The notes under the pieces are model-generated. The model made no database searches and was not told where the DNA came from. It was given only the letters and a program-made list of their open reading frames with translations. Source: Candolleomyces eurysporus (taxonomy: Eukaryota; Basidiomycota; Agaricomycetes; Agaricales; Psathyrellaceae). From it: a stretch of 64,000 nucleotides of DNA. The stretch lies in NCBI GenBank assembly GCA_027579435.1, contig JANBPK010000827.1, forward strand, positions 19,817-83,816, read 5' to 3'. The position numbers and the translations under genes are program-made. This document shows, one piece after another, positions 47,277 to 60,065 of this stretch (position 1 is the first letter of the stretch; every line of letters starts with the position of its first letter).

Positions 47277-50200
47277 ATGACCGATACCCCAGCAGAGACC
47301 GCTACCCTCTACAGCCAGTATGGCGACCGCGACGACCCTTGGAGGCATCTCCGACCTCGTTCTCCAGCCCCTCCAGTCCCCCACTTGAACACGGACGAGG
47401 CTGTTATACGGGCCGAGGCCGAGTTCGATCAGCTTTCCAGTCATTTGAACTCGAAGGCTGAGGAAAGCACCCAAGAGTTCTCCAAACGGCCTTCATCCAC
47501 TACTCTTGCCCAGGACAGGCGCGATCTCGAGAAGGCAGATCGTAGCGACAGATTCGACCTTCGAGAGTACCTCACCTCTTCTAATGACAAGAACCAGAAG
47601 GCGGGGATAAAGCACAAGGTACGTCGTCCCTTTGAGTAGCCCGTCTTCATTATCCCAACCGTCCTTCCAGAATGTAGGTGTTGTGTGGGAGGATCTAGAA
47701 GTAGAGGCTCTGGGTGGAGACGACAGCAAAGTAAGTGCAGGCAAGCTCCTGGGTGAATATCTCGGACTAATCCTCAAACAGTTCTATATCGGTACTCTTG
47801 CCAGTACGTGCATTCCTAGACCGCGAGCGCGTCTCTAGATTGACCATGCCAATTCAGCATCGACCCTGTACTTCTTCATCGGACCGTTCTTTACCCTTTA
47901 CATGTTCATAACCGGCCTACTTGGCCTGAAGAAACCGCCCAAGACGAAAACAATTCTCAACAAGTGAGTACTATTTCCCTGCCCTCTAGCCTCCGTCTAA
48001 CGGACCGGAAATTACAGGTCGTCCGGCGTTCTCAAACCTGGAGAAATGTGTCTCGTCCTCGGCTGCCCTGGTGCTGGTTGCACGACCTTCCTGCGTACTA
48101 TCGCCAATCGCAGGGAGGGCTACGAGCAAGTCAACGGAAATGTCCTGTATGCCGGTATCAACGCAGAAGAAATGCAAAAGTACTACAAAGGCGAGGTTGT
48201 CTACAACCAAGAAGGTGATTAATTACTGATATCTCGAGGAGCCCAAATAACTGACAAGTTCTTAGACGATACCCATATTCCTACCTTGACTGTGTCGCAA
48301 ACCCTTCGATTTGCCTTGGCCACGTAAGTTGAATTTCAAAAGTCGAAGATGACTCTCTGACATATTGTCGGTGCAGGAAAACCCCTGGACCAAACGGACG
48401 TCTTCCCGGAATTTCCAGGGAGGACTTCGACCGAGAAATCCAGGATACCTTCCTCCGAATGCTCAACATCTCCCATACCAAGAATACCCTAGTCGGAGAC
48501 GAGTTCGTTCGTGGGGTTTCCGGTGGAGAGCGCAAGCGGGTTAGCATTGCGGAAATGATGGCTACCCGGGCCCGTGTGCAGTGCTGGGATAACTCTACCA
48601 GAGGTCTGGATGCCTCTACGGCCTTGGACTTCGTGCGGAGTCTGCGGATTATGACTGACGTTCTCGGACAAACCACTTTCATCACCCTGTAAGTCCCAAT
48701 TCGCTTCCCTCGATCTATTTGTAGCTGACCGCTATATCCCACTAGATACCAAGCTAGTGAGAGTATTTATGAGCTTTTCGACAAGGTCTTGGTCCTCGAC
48801 AAGGGCCACCAGGTGTTCTATGGTCCTCCTTCCGAAGCCCGCGCCTACTTCGAAGGTCTCGGATACAAATCGTTGCCTCGCCAGACTACTCCTGATTACC
48901 TGACCGGATGCACCGACATCAACGAGCGACAATTTGCTCCAGGTCGGTCGCAGAACAACGTCGCCTCCACTCCAGGATCAATGGAAGAAGCCTACAAGAC
49001 ATCGGAGCACGGAAAGCGCAACAACAGCGACGTTGAGGAGTACAAGCGTTACATGCAATACGAGAAGAGCGATCAGGAAGCATTCCGAGCCGCAGTGGCC
49101 GCAGACAAGAAACGTGGAGTGTCCAGGAGCAGTCCCTACACTCTCGGATTCTCTGGTCAAGTGTGGGCTCTCACGAAGAGGCAATTCCAAACTCGCTTGC
49201 AAGACAGGTTCCAGATTTACACCAGCTTCACGATCGCTTTGGTGAGTACGCCGGCGACTTTGATCTTGTTTGCGATGATTGATGTCCATCTCAGGCCCTT
49301 GCATTTGTTCTCGGCGGTGCTTTCTATAATCAACCTTACACCTCGTCGGGAGCCTTTACTCGTGGAAGGTACGCTATACAGAGCCTCCTCCGTTTGTTCT
49401 CTTGCTCATCTCTAACAGTGTGATTTTCGCCGCTCTGCTCACAACATGCTTGGACGCCTTCGGAGAGGTGAGTAGTTTCAGTCGACCGTGCAACATTTCT
49501 TCCTGGATTTTAATGCCCCTCATCAGATGCCAGGACAAATGGTTGGACGCCCCATTCTGCAGAAACAGACGGAATACAGTCTCTACAGGCCATCGGCCAT
49601 CGCGGTTGCCAACCTTTTCGCAGACCTTCCTTTCTCCGCTGTGCGAATTCTCTTGTTCAACATCGTCGTGTATTTCCTCTCTGGCCTTCACCGATCCGCC
49701 GGCGCGTTCTTCACGTTCCACCTCTTCAACTACCTCGCATACCTCGTCTTGCAGTCATTCTTCAGGTTCTTCGGTCTCATCTGCTTCAGCTTCGACTCGG
49801 CCTTGCGTCTTGCGGTGTTCTTCATTCCTAACTTGTGAGTTCGTGTCCTCTTGCCACTTGCCTTGTTTCTAATGCACTATCTCCTCAGCGTCGCGTACTC
49901 CGGATACATGATTCCTGTCGCCAGTATGAAGCGATGGTTGTACTGGATCTACTACATTGATCCCATCTCTTATGGTATGACTCTTCCTCCNTGNCTNGCT
50001 TCATNNTCTAACGTTTTCCTAGCTTGGCAAGCCTCGATGGAGAACGAGTTCATGAGAGTCACAGTAAGGTTACCTTATCCTCCTCAAANTTCAGNGTGCT
50101 TACCCTTTGTCAGTTGCTCTGCGATGGAAACTCGGTCATCCCACGAAACATCATGGGCCTCATCACGAAGTACCCGTAAGTGCCCTTTCTTTCCGTCCTT

Positions 50201-53051
50201 GCAGACTCAGCGCCTCAACTCATGTATTCTGCAGTGATCAACTCAGCGTCAACCAAGTCTGCACCCTCTTCGGATCTCAAGGCGGAAGCAATATTATCTC
50301 TGGCGTGGACTATATCAGGGCAGGCTACGGACTGGACCCCAATGACCTCTGGCGCCGTAACCTCCCCGTTTTGGTCGGATTCTTCCTATTCTTCCAGATC
50401 GCTCAATTCCTCGCGCTCGAATTCTACCCTGTGAGTTNCGATGAGCTCTCATTATGAGCTAATGNTGACAAGAAATTCTTTACACAGCAATATGGCTACA
50501 ACACCTCNATCAACTTCTACGTCCATGAAACTGAAGAGACCAAGAGGCTNAANGCNGCTCAGCAAGCAAAGAAGGCTCAGCGCAGCCAGCTCAGGGAGAA
50601 GGAAAAGAGACTGTCGGACACAGCATCNCTGCGGTCCAGGTGNGTTTTCATTNCNTNGACGGGTAATNCGAATCATTGCTTACACCTGCTCTTAGGAAAT
50701 CGACCACCCCNAAGAAAGAAGGACGAGCTCTAACCTGGGAGAAACTCAACTATCACGTCCCTTCGACCGACGGCGACAACGGTACCAAGCGNCTGTTGCA
50801 CGACATCTACGGCTTCGTGAAACCCGGAACTCTTACCGCATTGATGGGAGCCAGTGGTGCCGGAAAGACCACCTGTCTCGACGTTCTTGCNCAGCGAAAG
50901 AATATNGGTGTCGTCACTGGTGATATTTTGGTTGACGGTCGTGCTCTCCCCGCCGATTTTGCCCGCGGCACTGCATATGGTACGTTCTTCAACCTCAGTT
51001 CCGCCCATATACACATGTCCTGACTGTGGACACCTTGCAGCTGAACAAATGGANGTACACGAAGGCACTGCGACCGTCCGAGAGGCTATGCGATTCTCAG
51101 CTTACCTCCGCCAACCGAGCCATGTCTCCACGGAAGAGAAAGATGCTTACGTCGAGGAGATGATCGAGNTGCTGGAACTCCAGGATTTGTCCGAGGCTTT
51201 GGTTTTCAGTCTCAACATCGAGGCGCGCAAGAGGTTGACCATNGGTGTCGAACTTGCCAGCAAGCCCGAANTGCTCTTGTTCTTGGATGAACCTACCTCC
51301 GGATTGGACGCCCAAAGGTAAGCATGCCGCGTTGTTGGCTCTTGAACGGGTTATTGACTTTTCCCAGTGCTTGGAACTTGATCCGTTTCTTGCGCAAACT
51401 CGCAGACCAAGGACAGGCCATTCTCTGCACCATCCATCAGCCCTCGTCCCTACTCTTCGAAAGCTTCGATCGTCTCCTTATGTTGGAGCGAGGTGGTGAA
51501 ACTGTCTACTTTGGTGAAATCGGTGAAGATTCCAGGGTCCTCCGCGGGTACTTCGCTAGGAATGGCGCTGTGTGCCCTTCGAACGTCAACCCGGCTGAGT
51601 ACATGCTCGAAGCCATCGGTGCTGGTGTCACTCCTCGAGTTGGTCCCAAAGACTGGAAAGATGTGTGGCTGGAGTCTCCCGAATATCGTCGGGTCCGAGA
51701 AGAGATCGACAACATCAAGGCCACTGGACTCGCTCGACCGGAACCCAGCAAAGCGTCAACGTCAACTTGTGAGTATTGGCTTTTTCTTAACTCGAGAAAT
51801 CACGCTGAGATTTTCCTAGACGCCACCTCGTTCTTCACTCAGCTCCGCCTTGTCAGTGCACGAAACGCAGTCGCCTTGTGGAGATCACCCGAATATATCT
51901 TCACTCGGTTGTTCGTTTGCAGTTGTATCTCCCTCTTCGTATCACTCTCCTTCCTCCAGCTCGGAAATAGCGTTCGCGATCTTCAGTTCCGTGTCTTCGC
52001 CATGTGAGTTACCTACATCCCTTTCCCATTATTCCTCATCTTAACATTCTGCTCCTAGTTTCTGGGTTATCGTCCTGCCGGCCATGGTCATGTCGCAAAT
52101 AGAGCCTCTGTTCATCTACAATCGACGAACCTTCATCCGAGAATCCTCCAGTCGCATCTACTCCCCTTATGTGTTCGCTATCGGTCAAGTCCTTGGCGAG
52201 ATCCCATACTCCATCCTGTGCGGTCTCTTATACTGGGTGTTGATGGTATGTAAACCGATCTCGTTCCTGAAACCCGACTCTTACCTTATTCGACAGGTGT
52301 TCCCCATTGGTTTCGGAGACGGTGCCGCTGGTACCAATGGAACTGGCTTCCAACTGCTCATCATTCTGTTCATGCTCCTGTTCGGTGTCACCCTCGGCCA
52401 GATGGTTGGTGCTCTTTCGCCCAGCGTCCAGATTGCAGTCCTCTTCAATCCCTTCATCGGTCTGGTGCTCTCGACTTTCTGCGGTGTCACCATTCCCTAT
52501 CCTTCCCTCATGGGCTTCTGGCGATCTTGGCTCTACGAGCTCAACCCCTACACTCGCACATTGGCTGCTATGGTTTCTACGGAGCTTCAGTAAGTATCGA
52601 ACAATCATGATAGTGGTTCGGTGCTGACCCATTGCCTTTAGCGGCCTTGTCATTCGCTGCAGGGACGATGAATTCGTGCGTTTCGACCCTCCGGCTGGCC
52701 AGACATGTGGCGAGTGGGCGTCAGAGTTCGTCGGCGTTGTCGGTGGCTACATCGAAAACATCAATGCTACAGTTGCATGCCAATACTGCCAATTCAGTGT
52801 TGGAGATGAGTTCTACACGCCTTTGAATATCGAGTTCGGCAATAGATGGAGAGACGCCTTTATTCTTTTCGCGTTCTTTGGTGCGTTGCTATCTTCTTTT
52901 AGTGAGCTACAATTGTACTGATCACACTATTCGATCCAGTCTTCAACCTTATCGTCACGATCAGTAAGTGCCCACCTTGACATTGGTGAAGATTTGGTAT
53001 TGACATTCATTTACAGTTGCTTCCCGGTTCTTACGCTACGCCTGGCGTTGA
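47277..53051 (+). CDS. PDR-type (ABCG) ABC transporter
   Basis: A full-size pleiotropic-drug-resistance transporter in many short exons, topology NBD-TMD-NBD-TMD. NBD1: Walker [19 protein letters not shown] with the fungal Cys in place of Lys, signature [18 protein letters not shown], and Walker [21 protein letters not shown]1 runs from [20 protein letters not shown] to about 50240. NBD2: Walker [21 protein letters not shown] (canonical), the degenerate signature [19 protein letters not shown], and Walker [18 protein letters not shown]2 ends [18 protein letters not shown] at 53051. The N-terminal tail is acidic and hydrophilic. PDR pumps sit in the plasma membrane and export hydrophobic toxins or lipids. 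The asymmetric NBDs are normal for this family. Ns at 49990-51270 hide some residues. The start is the ATG at 47277. Confidence 0.92.
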
Positions 53052-53371
53052 GTGCTGAGCACTTCCCCTTATATAGAATTACGACCACGATTTACTCCCT
53101 TCAATCAGTCTCCTACTTTCTAACGTATATCGCACGCATTAATTATCACCGCACGCTTTGGACAATTTCATTAACGCCCCTACATTTCACCTTTGGCCAC
53201 ATCCATGTAATGCACTATGTCTTCACATCCAATATCTAACGTCCTGGAGAATAACTCTCAATCTGTGGCACTTGAACGAGGCGCAGGGTTCATCGCAACG
53301 ATTGACTCGACTTTTCAATAGACACAGTCCTGCCAATGCTATTGTACGGGGCACGTCCTAGCTGAAGGCGC

Positions 53372-54033
53372 TCATCTAAGGGAAAGATGTGGCCCACTGT
53401 CGAAGATGTCTTGTACCTATGAGGTTTTTGGGGCATGGTGGAACTAGCAGAGTGTTTATAATCCTTGTGACAAACACGAGAAGTATGAAGATGATACTCA
53501 CGATATCGCGTAGCTGAGATTGAGCATCGTTGTATTGCTTTTCGAGGTACTTGGCCTAAAACAAATGGTAAGTCACCGCATCGCGTCGAGCTTTGGTCGT
53601 GCATTCGACGCACTTTCTTGTTGAGATTCGAGATATCATCAGACAGCTCTTTCTCCTGAGACTTGAGCTGCTGTTCCATCGTATCTCGGGGAACCATCAT
53701 GAACCTGGACATTCACTCCCTTCAGCCGCGTTCTCAAGGCAGAATGTAGACTTCACAACGATGAAGTGACATACGCTTTGCCAACACCCTTGTACATGTT
53801 AACATCTTTCGGCATCTGAGTTATTTCATCAATGGTGAGCTGGAGGATGCGACGTTCGCGTTCTTTGGCTTGACTCTGTTGAAGTGAGATATCGAGGGAT
53901 CGACGAGCTTGGATAGCTGTTTGTTGAATTTGGACCAGGATCTAGAGCCATGAATCTGTCAAATCCCATAAAAATATGCCCAGATCCTTTGAAGCTTTAC
54001 CTTTCGCAGAGTATCGTCAGAAAGGGTAGCCAT
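53372..54033 (-). CDS. PFD1: Prefoldin subunit 1
   Basis: Five short exons from the ATG at 54031-54033 (exon 1 is 54001-54033). MATLSDDTLRK, then ILVQIQQTAIQARRSLDISL is the first long helix. QAKERERRILQLTIDEITQM, then DVNMYKGVGKAFMMVPRDTM forms the beta hairpin. EQQLKSQEKELSDDISNLNK, then AKYLEKQYNDAQSQLRDI is the second helix, and VQDIFDSGPHLSLR ends the protein. Coiled-coil, hairpin, coiled-coil is the beta-prefoldin layout, and the VGKAFMMVP hairpin points to subunit 1. Prefoldin is a cytosolic hexamer passing actin and tubulin to the chaperonin CCT. All splice joins are in phase. Convergent with the ABC transporter, 320 nt apart. Confidence 0.85.
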
Positions 54034-54343
54034 GGTGCTCGTGGGTCTCGAACAAGCCTGCTGAATGCGCCATGGCTGGGCTAGCGCTGACCGAGTGATG
54101 GGGTTAGGTTAGGGTCTGATGCCAAGCCTCATTCTCGAGTAGTCTTAGTCTCCAGTAGTCAGACTGAAGATTCCTACGTATCATGATAATTATTAAGAAC
54201 ATCAAGCAGTTGGGGTTGAATGTGGCTGTTGTTTCTGGGTGTGATATATGTACAGTACTATGCAAGGCTTCAAAAAGGTATAGATGTACAAGCATAAAGA
54301 GATTAGTCCCCGTGGGTTGAAAGACCTCCAAGATAAACCACTC
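54034..54343. other. Intergenic between PFD1 and TPR gene A
   Basis: 310 nt, mostly the promoter of PFD1 and the 3' flank of TPR gene A (both on the minus strand). AT-rich around 54175-54215. No further feature was seen. Confidence 0.4.
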
Positions 54344-56585
54344 CTACGGCTGCACTGACCCAGGAGGATAGCGCATTACCTTGAAAGGAAGATTTTCCGT
54401 TTTAATTAGAGGCTCTTGTTTAGCTGGGGCCAGGGGACACATCGCAACGCTATCTAGCGTGCATTCCCCGCTCTCAATTTTGCGACGGTTGTCACGTTCG
54501 AAGTTTGTGACTTGATCCAGATCTTCTTGCAATCTCTGCCCGTATCCTGCCGCGAAAAATATTTCGAGAGCTTTGGGTGCTGCACTCTGGACTCTCTCGC
54601 AAATAGGAAAGATATTTCGAAGCGGCTCCCCAATCCAGAGCAGACATTCCAGATGCTTGCGGAGGAAGTGTGAATGGTACTTCTCATCCTCGGGAAAGCA
54701 TTCAGCTGCGGCAAGGTAATAGATTCCCGCTTTCTGAAAGTCAGGCAGTCGTTGAGCATAGGGCGCAGAGGAGTGAGTTGCCCTCTCGAGGTGACACCAT
54801 GCCAAGATGCTAGCAAGCGTATGGTTATCGTCAACGACGAATTCGGTCACGACAGGGAGGCACTCACGATAAGGCCGAGCCCGCAGGATAGTTCCAGAAA
54901 CTGAGTCTTGTAATCAATCCCTGATCTGTTGGATCTGAATTCACGTCTTCAACTAAATCAGTTGCGAAATCCATTATATCCTGCAACTTGTATCCGGATT
55001 TGGTTGCATGAACGCGATAATCCTATTCACACTGTTTGAGCCGCTGAAAGATCCGAAAATAAGCACACATACCAAATGCATAAGCTCGAGGAGAAGTCTC
55101 TTGACCCCTCGAATAAAGCTCCTTTCAAACATGGCACCCCGTTCTTCTTTCGGAACATTTGGCCACTGTTCCCGACCCCAATGCAAGATATTGAGAGACT
55201 GAACAAGCATCTGGTGGGCAAAGTCATAGTGACCAAGGAGATTTGCTCGGAAGCAAGCCATGAATACCCAGATTCTGGAAGAAAGGACCCTTTAGAAATG
55301 CCACAAACGCCTGATAACATGGAGATATGATCGAAAACCTACCGTACAGTCGTTGTCAAAGACGGTCGTACAGCATCGAAGCCATCTTTTTCTAAGCGTT
55401 GCAGGAGCGCCTTTTTGATTATTGCTGGACCTCCTGTATTTAGCCAGCCTTTGGCTGCTTCGTCTTCAATCGAAGCTGGGATTACAGGTGAGAACCCAAA
55501 AAGGAGATAGCCACAAATCTGAACAGACCTATTTTGATAATTTTNTCGAAGAACTCTCCATCAGTAACATGGAAAACCCTAGGGTCGACGAGGACAGCTT
55601 CAGACAGATGTCGAATGACCTAGAGATGAAGTGAGTGCGAAGTCTTTGGACGGAGTGAACGTGGCCGTTACCGCTGGTGTACCACTGTAATGCTCGCGAC
55701 CTTGAGCATCGCGTTCAAATTTTGCTTCTTTATAATAGTTCATTCCTTCCTTAAACGACTGTTGGATCCGAATATTATAAGATTCTAGGCCAATGGAATG
55801 GTACTTTTCAACTCACCGTGTAGGCGTTTGCGAGAACAAACACCTGTATGAAAATTGCTCAGCTTTAGCCAGCGACAACCATTTGGCTGCACGTACCGAT
55901 GAGGGCCTTCTTTCCGCCATTCTGCTATTACTCAAAGCCCAGGCGACGTCCCAGGGCATAGTACCAGATTGGATATCGAGAATTGAGACCGTGTTTACCG
56001 TCGACTCGACTTTCACTTGATCGGCGAGCGATTTTTTCAAACTCGTTCGCCATTGCTTCCTGTCCCCTTTTTGGTCCTCCGTCAGGTTATTTTTTGGAAG
56101 ACAATCAAGAGCCTGCTGCCATGCATAGATGCATTCCTGCCAAGTACCCAGGGCCTATAAAACAATTGAGATACAAATGGACAGAAATCCTGCCACCCGG
56201 GAACCGACTCTTACCTGTGCGGCAGCCGCAAGCCTTGCCCAAGCCTTTGCATACTTTGGATCTAGCGAAGTGGCCTTGCACAGATTGAATATAGTTGAAT
56301 AACACCCACAGGGAGAACCACTTACTTTTTTCGCATCCCAAACAGCGTCGAGGTATCTGTTCAGGCCCATCATGGATTTGTAAAGTTGCCAACTTGAACA
56401 AGTCCTACTTACTCATGCTTTTTCATGGAGACAGCGCCACGATTCTGGTACAGTATGGCATTTTCAGGGTCTTTTTCTATCGCTTCAGATAACTTGTCGT
56501 ATGCCCCTTGGTAATCTCCCTTCTTGTAGAGCTCGGTTCCCAAGAGCTTCAGACGCTCGGCTTCGGTGGAGTCCCTTGTCGTCAT
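54344..56585 (-). CDS. TPR co-chaperone-like protein, tandem paralogue A
   Basis: The start is the ATG at 56583-56585: MTTRDSTEAERLKLLGTELY, then YDKLSEAIEKDPENAILYQN is the first TPR; RYLDAVWDAKK and ATSLDPKYAKAWARLAAAAQ continue TPRs 2 and 3 over short exons. The middle and C-terminal parts match paralogues B and C: AYAQRLPDFQKAGIYYLAAA-like helices with ECFPEDEKYHSHFLRKHLEC (near 54700). The last part, CTLDSVAMCPLAPAKQEPLI then NLPFKVMRYPPGSVQP, differs from the shared end of B and C. Clamp-type residues are partly kept (KYAKAWAR), but the first Asn position is Thr (LGTELY). No catalytic domain. A function in binding chaperone tails is inferred. One N near 55545. Confidence 0.7.
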
Positions 56586-56982
56586 AACCTGCTAGGTTCA
56601 AACGAGTGGAAACTTCGATAGGTCAGACTCGACTCGCAGAGAGGGTGTGCAAATTCGTGTTGGCTTGGGTAGGATCGCGAGAAGACAGCTGTTGCATTGG
56701 GGAGCGCGTGGTTTGAAATACCCCCCAATTATTACGATTCAGACTCCGGGGTGGCTAACAGGGGCTTATCAACCTCNNTGTCGCATCGCGTCGGGCTTGG
56801 AGTCGCGTTGTTGAACCACCGTAAGGGTATTAATACAAGGCAGTAGACAAGTGAGAGGTGAAAGTAAAATCGCAGGCGCCTACGTGAGCAGTGGATTACA
56901 AAAAGGTATATAGACGGAACGAGTCGTCGCAGAGCAAAATAGTAACAGGATTCCTAAGGGAATTCGGTTAAGGGCTTTGATC
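56586..56982. other. Intergenic between TPR genes A and B
   Basis: 397 nt containing the promoter of gene A and the 3' flank of gene B. I see no GTATAAAT box at the place used by genes B and C. Two Ns at 56777-56778. Confidence 0.4.
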
Positions 56983-59186
56983 TCAACCCCGAGCCTCCGG
57001 TAACCTTCCACTGATAGTGTCCAAGGTACACTTGCCCTCCAAAATCAACCGACGGTACTTGTCCTCGAATTCCTTCACTCGGTCCAAGAGCTCCCGCAAG
57101 GTATCGCCATAAGGTGGGGCACCCCATATCTCGATGGCTTGATCGAAGGCATCCCGAACAGTTTTGCACAAGGAAAGCGTTTGCTTGAGCGGAACGGTGC
57201 CCGCCGTGCACATACATTCCAGGGCTTTCACGAGGCAACGGACATGGGACTCCTCATCTTCCGGGAAACTTTTGGCAGCCGACAGGTAGTATTGCGAGGC
57301 CTTTCTGATAGTTGGCGTTCTTTGGAGGTCGCCCGGAGAAGAGTGTATAGCCTTCTGAAGATAGGTCCACCCAAGTACGCTTAAACGAGGGTCAGAAAGA
57401 TCTGAATTCGGTCCTTTCAGCAAGACTCTCACCTCAGGGCAGTACCCTTGGGATACAACCAGTAAGCGAGGGAGTGAAGTAACATGTCGGATGGAAGAGT
57501 GCTGACAGTGTCCGAGTTCACGTCATTGACGATATCCTCAGCCAATTGGATCAGCTCTTCATAGGTAAACTCAGTCGGCCCATAGCGGTAGACGCTCTGA
57601 AATGATAATGACTTGGTCTAAGTTGGTGGATTCTATACACGAAGATACGCACCTCTTGCATCGTCTCGAGGAAAATCGTCTTGACAGACCTTATGAAGCG
57701 TCTTTCGAATATGAATCCTCGATCCTTCATTGGAATGTCGGGCCACTGGTTTCTTCCCCATTCCAGCACTTCCAGAGCGTTCATGAACATCTTGCGAGAG
57801 AAATCGAAATGACCCAAGTGCTGGCTTCGATGCCATGCAGTGAAGACCCAGATCCTATGTCGTTATATGTCAGTCAAGTAAAATCTTTCAAGACAAGCTG
57901 ACACGAAAAACCTAATGGTGACGTCCAGAGCTGCTCGAACTGAGTTCCAACCCTCGGCTTCTAGTCTCTCAGGCGCCTCTTTCTTGATACTGGTAGGCCC
58001 TTCAGATTCGACCCATCCTCTGTATAACTGATTTTCCAATTCAGCTAGTATGGGTTGGTTAGGAAGGCGCCGAAAGTTTGATGAATAGAATGAAATCCAA
58101 CCTTGCATTCGAAACTGAGCGGGAAAAGTGGACCAATTTCTCATTCCAAAGACTCGCTTGTCGGTAAGAATTGAGTTTGAGAAGTAGTGAAAGACCTAGA
58201 CAATTGAGAGAAAAATCTGAGCTGCATTTCAGACCAAATATACTTGAGCGCCACCGACACCAAGAGGGACTATTCGTACTACTTCGCCTTGAGCATTCTT
58301 GTCAAGCCGCGGCATATCGATGGCGAGGACCGCCTTACGTAGCTCCTGGGTATGTGTATCAGCCACATTGGGCTTACCAAGTATAGGGCCACGAATACCT
58401 CATGCGCATAGTGAACGAGAAAGACCTAGAGGATATAGACACATCAGCGAGGTCCTTTACTCCTTTCACTCCAAGCAGCAAGGTGGCAAGGAACTCACAC
58501 AAGATGGCTTTGTCTCAATTGACCTCTCAGCAGCTGTCTTACTGGACACAGCCTTAGTAGCCACATCCCAAAACAACTTACCCGACCGAAGTAGGTCGTC
58601 CGAAATAACAACCTGATTCGACTCAACCGTGGCCCTTGCGGCATTCACCTTTCTAAAGTCTTCCTCAAAATTCGCCTTCCTTGCCCGCTGTCCGGGTGTC
58701 AATTCATCCAGGCTGGATAGAAATTCCAGCCCTCTTAACAATTCGACGCAAGCTGAAGAACCCTGCCATTGCAGAGCGTGTCAAAATCAGTGAGGATCCA
58801 AACATATAAATCGAATAGATTGGGGGACGGATACGTACATGGGATGCGGCTGCGCGTCTGGCCCGAGCCTTTGTATACGCAGCTTTCAGTTCTGCAGATT
58901 CTTCACCATCCCAAGAAACATCGAGATACCTGCAAAAGCATCCATCAATCAACAATGCAGTTACGGTAATTGATCGCAAGGAATGATCGATATCTACTCA
59001 CTCGCTGATAGCCGCAGAAATTTCAGCGCAATTTGCATGAAGTGCAGCGTCGGTCGGATTGTTGTCAAGAGCCTCTGTGAGCTTCTGCACGGCAGCCAAG
59101 TATTCTCCTCGACGGAAGAGTTCGTTTCCTTCCACCCTCAGGCGTTCTGCCTTGGCAACATCGATTCTATCTGGTACTTGGGACAT
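56983..59186 (-). CDS. TPR co-chaperone-like protein, tandem paralogue B
   Basis: Starts at the ATG at 59184-59186: MSQVPDRIDVAKAERLRVEG, then NELFRRGEYLAAVQKLTEAL is the first TPR. The second and third TPR helices are altered (RYLDVSWDGEESAELKAAY then TKARARRAAASH) and the NR of the first clamp is NC (LHANCAEI). A charged helical linker follows (LTPGQRARKANFEEDFRKVN, then SDDLLRSGKLFWDVATKAVS). The C-terminal module is shared with A and C: MGHFDFSRKMFMNALEVLEW, then YYLSAAKSFPEDEESHVRCL and CTLDTISGRLPEARG to the stop at 56983. GTATAAAT at 59269-59276 lies 83 nt upstream. The loss of TPR consensus suggests a changed or lost ligand. Alternatives: a pseudogene in early decay, although the frame is open. 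Confidence 0.7.
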
Positions 59187-60065
59187 GACTCCTCAATAAT
59201 CAAGTACGCTGATCAACGAGCTCGAGGCGCCGGGAAGGGGGAATTTCAGGAGCACTCGCTTCTGTCGTATTTATACATTTTCGGAACGAGACAATGTGTA
59301 GCAATGAACTGCGCATGCATCGTCCACGAGACTTTTATGATTCTGTGACCCTGCGTAATGTAGGCCAGGGAATGAACCTAATTGAATGTACCTATTGAAT
59401 CGGTTTTAGTAACCTTCAATGGCAATTTTGGCGGCTCGGAGCTCAGCCTATATCGGCAGCATGCTGTACCCGGTAGATAGTGCGGAGGAGAAAGGCATTC
59501 ATCAATTTTGAGAGGGATTGCCACGAGCTCCGGCTCAAATAATGGGATCATATTCCACCTGAAAGCTATTTCAAGCGTTTGGTGAAGCACTCCTCAGTAG
59601 GCCCGTACAAAAAGGCTCAATACCGTACTAAACGGAAGGATGGTAGTCCCATCAGCACATTGACGCCCAGAACTCCCCTCTAAAACCGAAGCAAATGAGG
59701 GGTGGATTCATGTGCCACCGGATCCCCGTTTTTTCGACTGGCGGGACAGGATTGGGAACAGATAACCATCACGGTGGAACTGCGGGATTGAAGTCAGTCA
59801 AATTTCAGAGCGGCTAGCTCGGTCATAACTTTTAAGGGTTCAATTACAAGGTTTGGCGCCTATCTGCCATGTCGTCGAAATCTCAACCTTATGGCCCATT
59901 TCCAAAACAAAGGGCAAGTGAGGGTAAGTGTCTACATTTACTGTACAGGTTTATCAGGAAATAGTTGAACAAATTGGAATTAGAGTTAGAGTCGAGGTGA
60001 GGAGAGAATAAATGTGAGGAAAATTGAAACAAAATAAGGGACGACCGACGCGAGATTGTGTCGCC
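59187..60065. other. Intergenic between TPR genes B and C, with TATA box
   Basis: 879 nt. GTATAAAT on the minus strand at 59269-59276 is the probable TATA box of gene B. The rest (59300-60065) shows no gene or repeat that I could recognise. Confidence 0.45.

Noticed and set aside
48030..48130. Cys in place of the Walker A Lys in NBD1 of the ABC transporter as a sign of inactivation
   Set aside because: This substitution is normal in fungal PDR transporters, whose first and second nucleotide sites are asymmetric.
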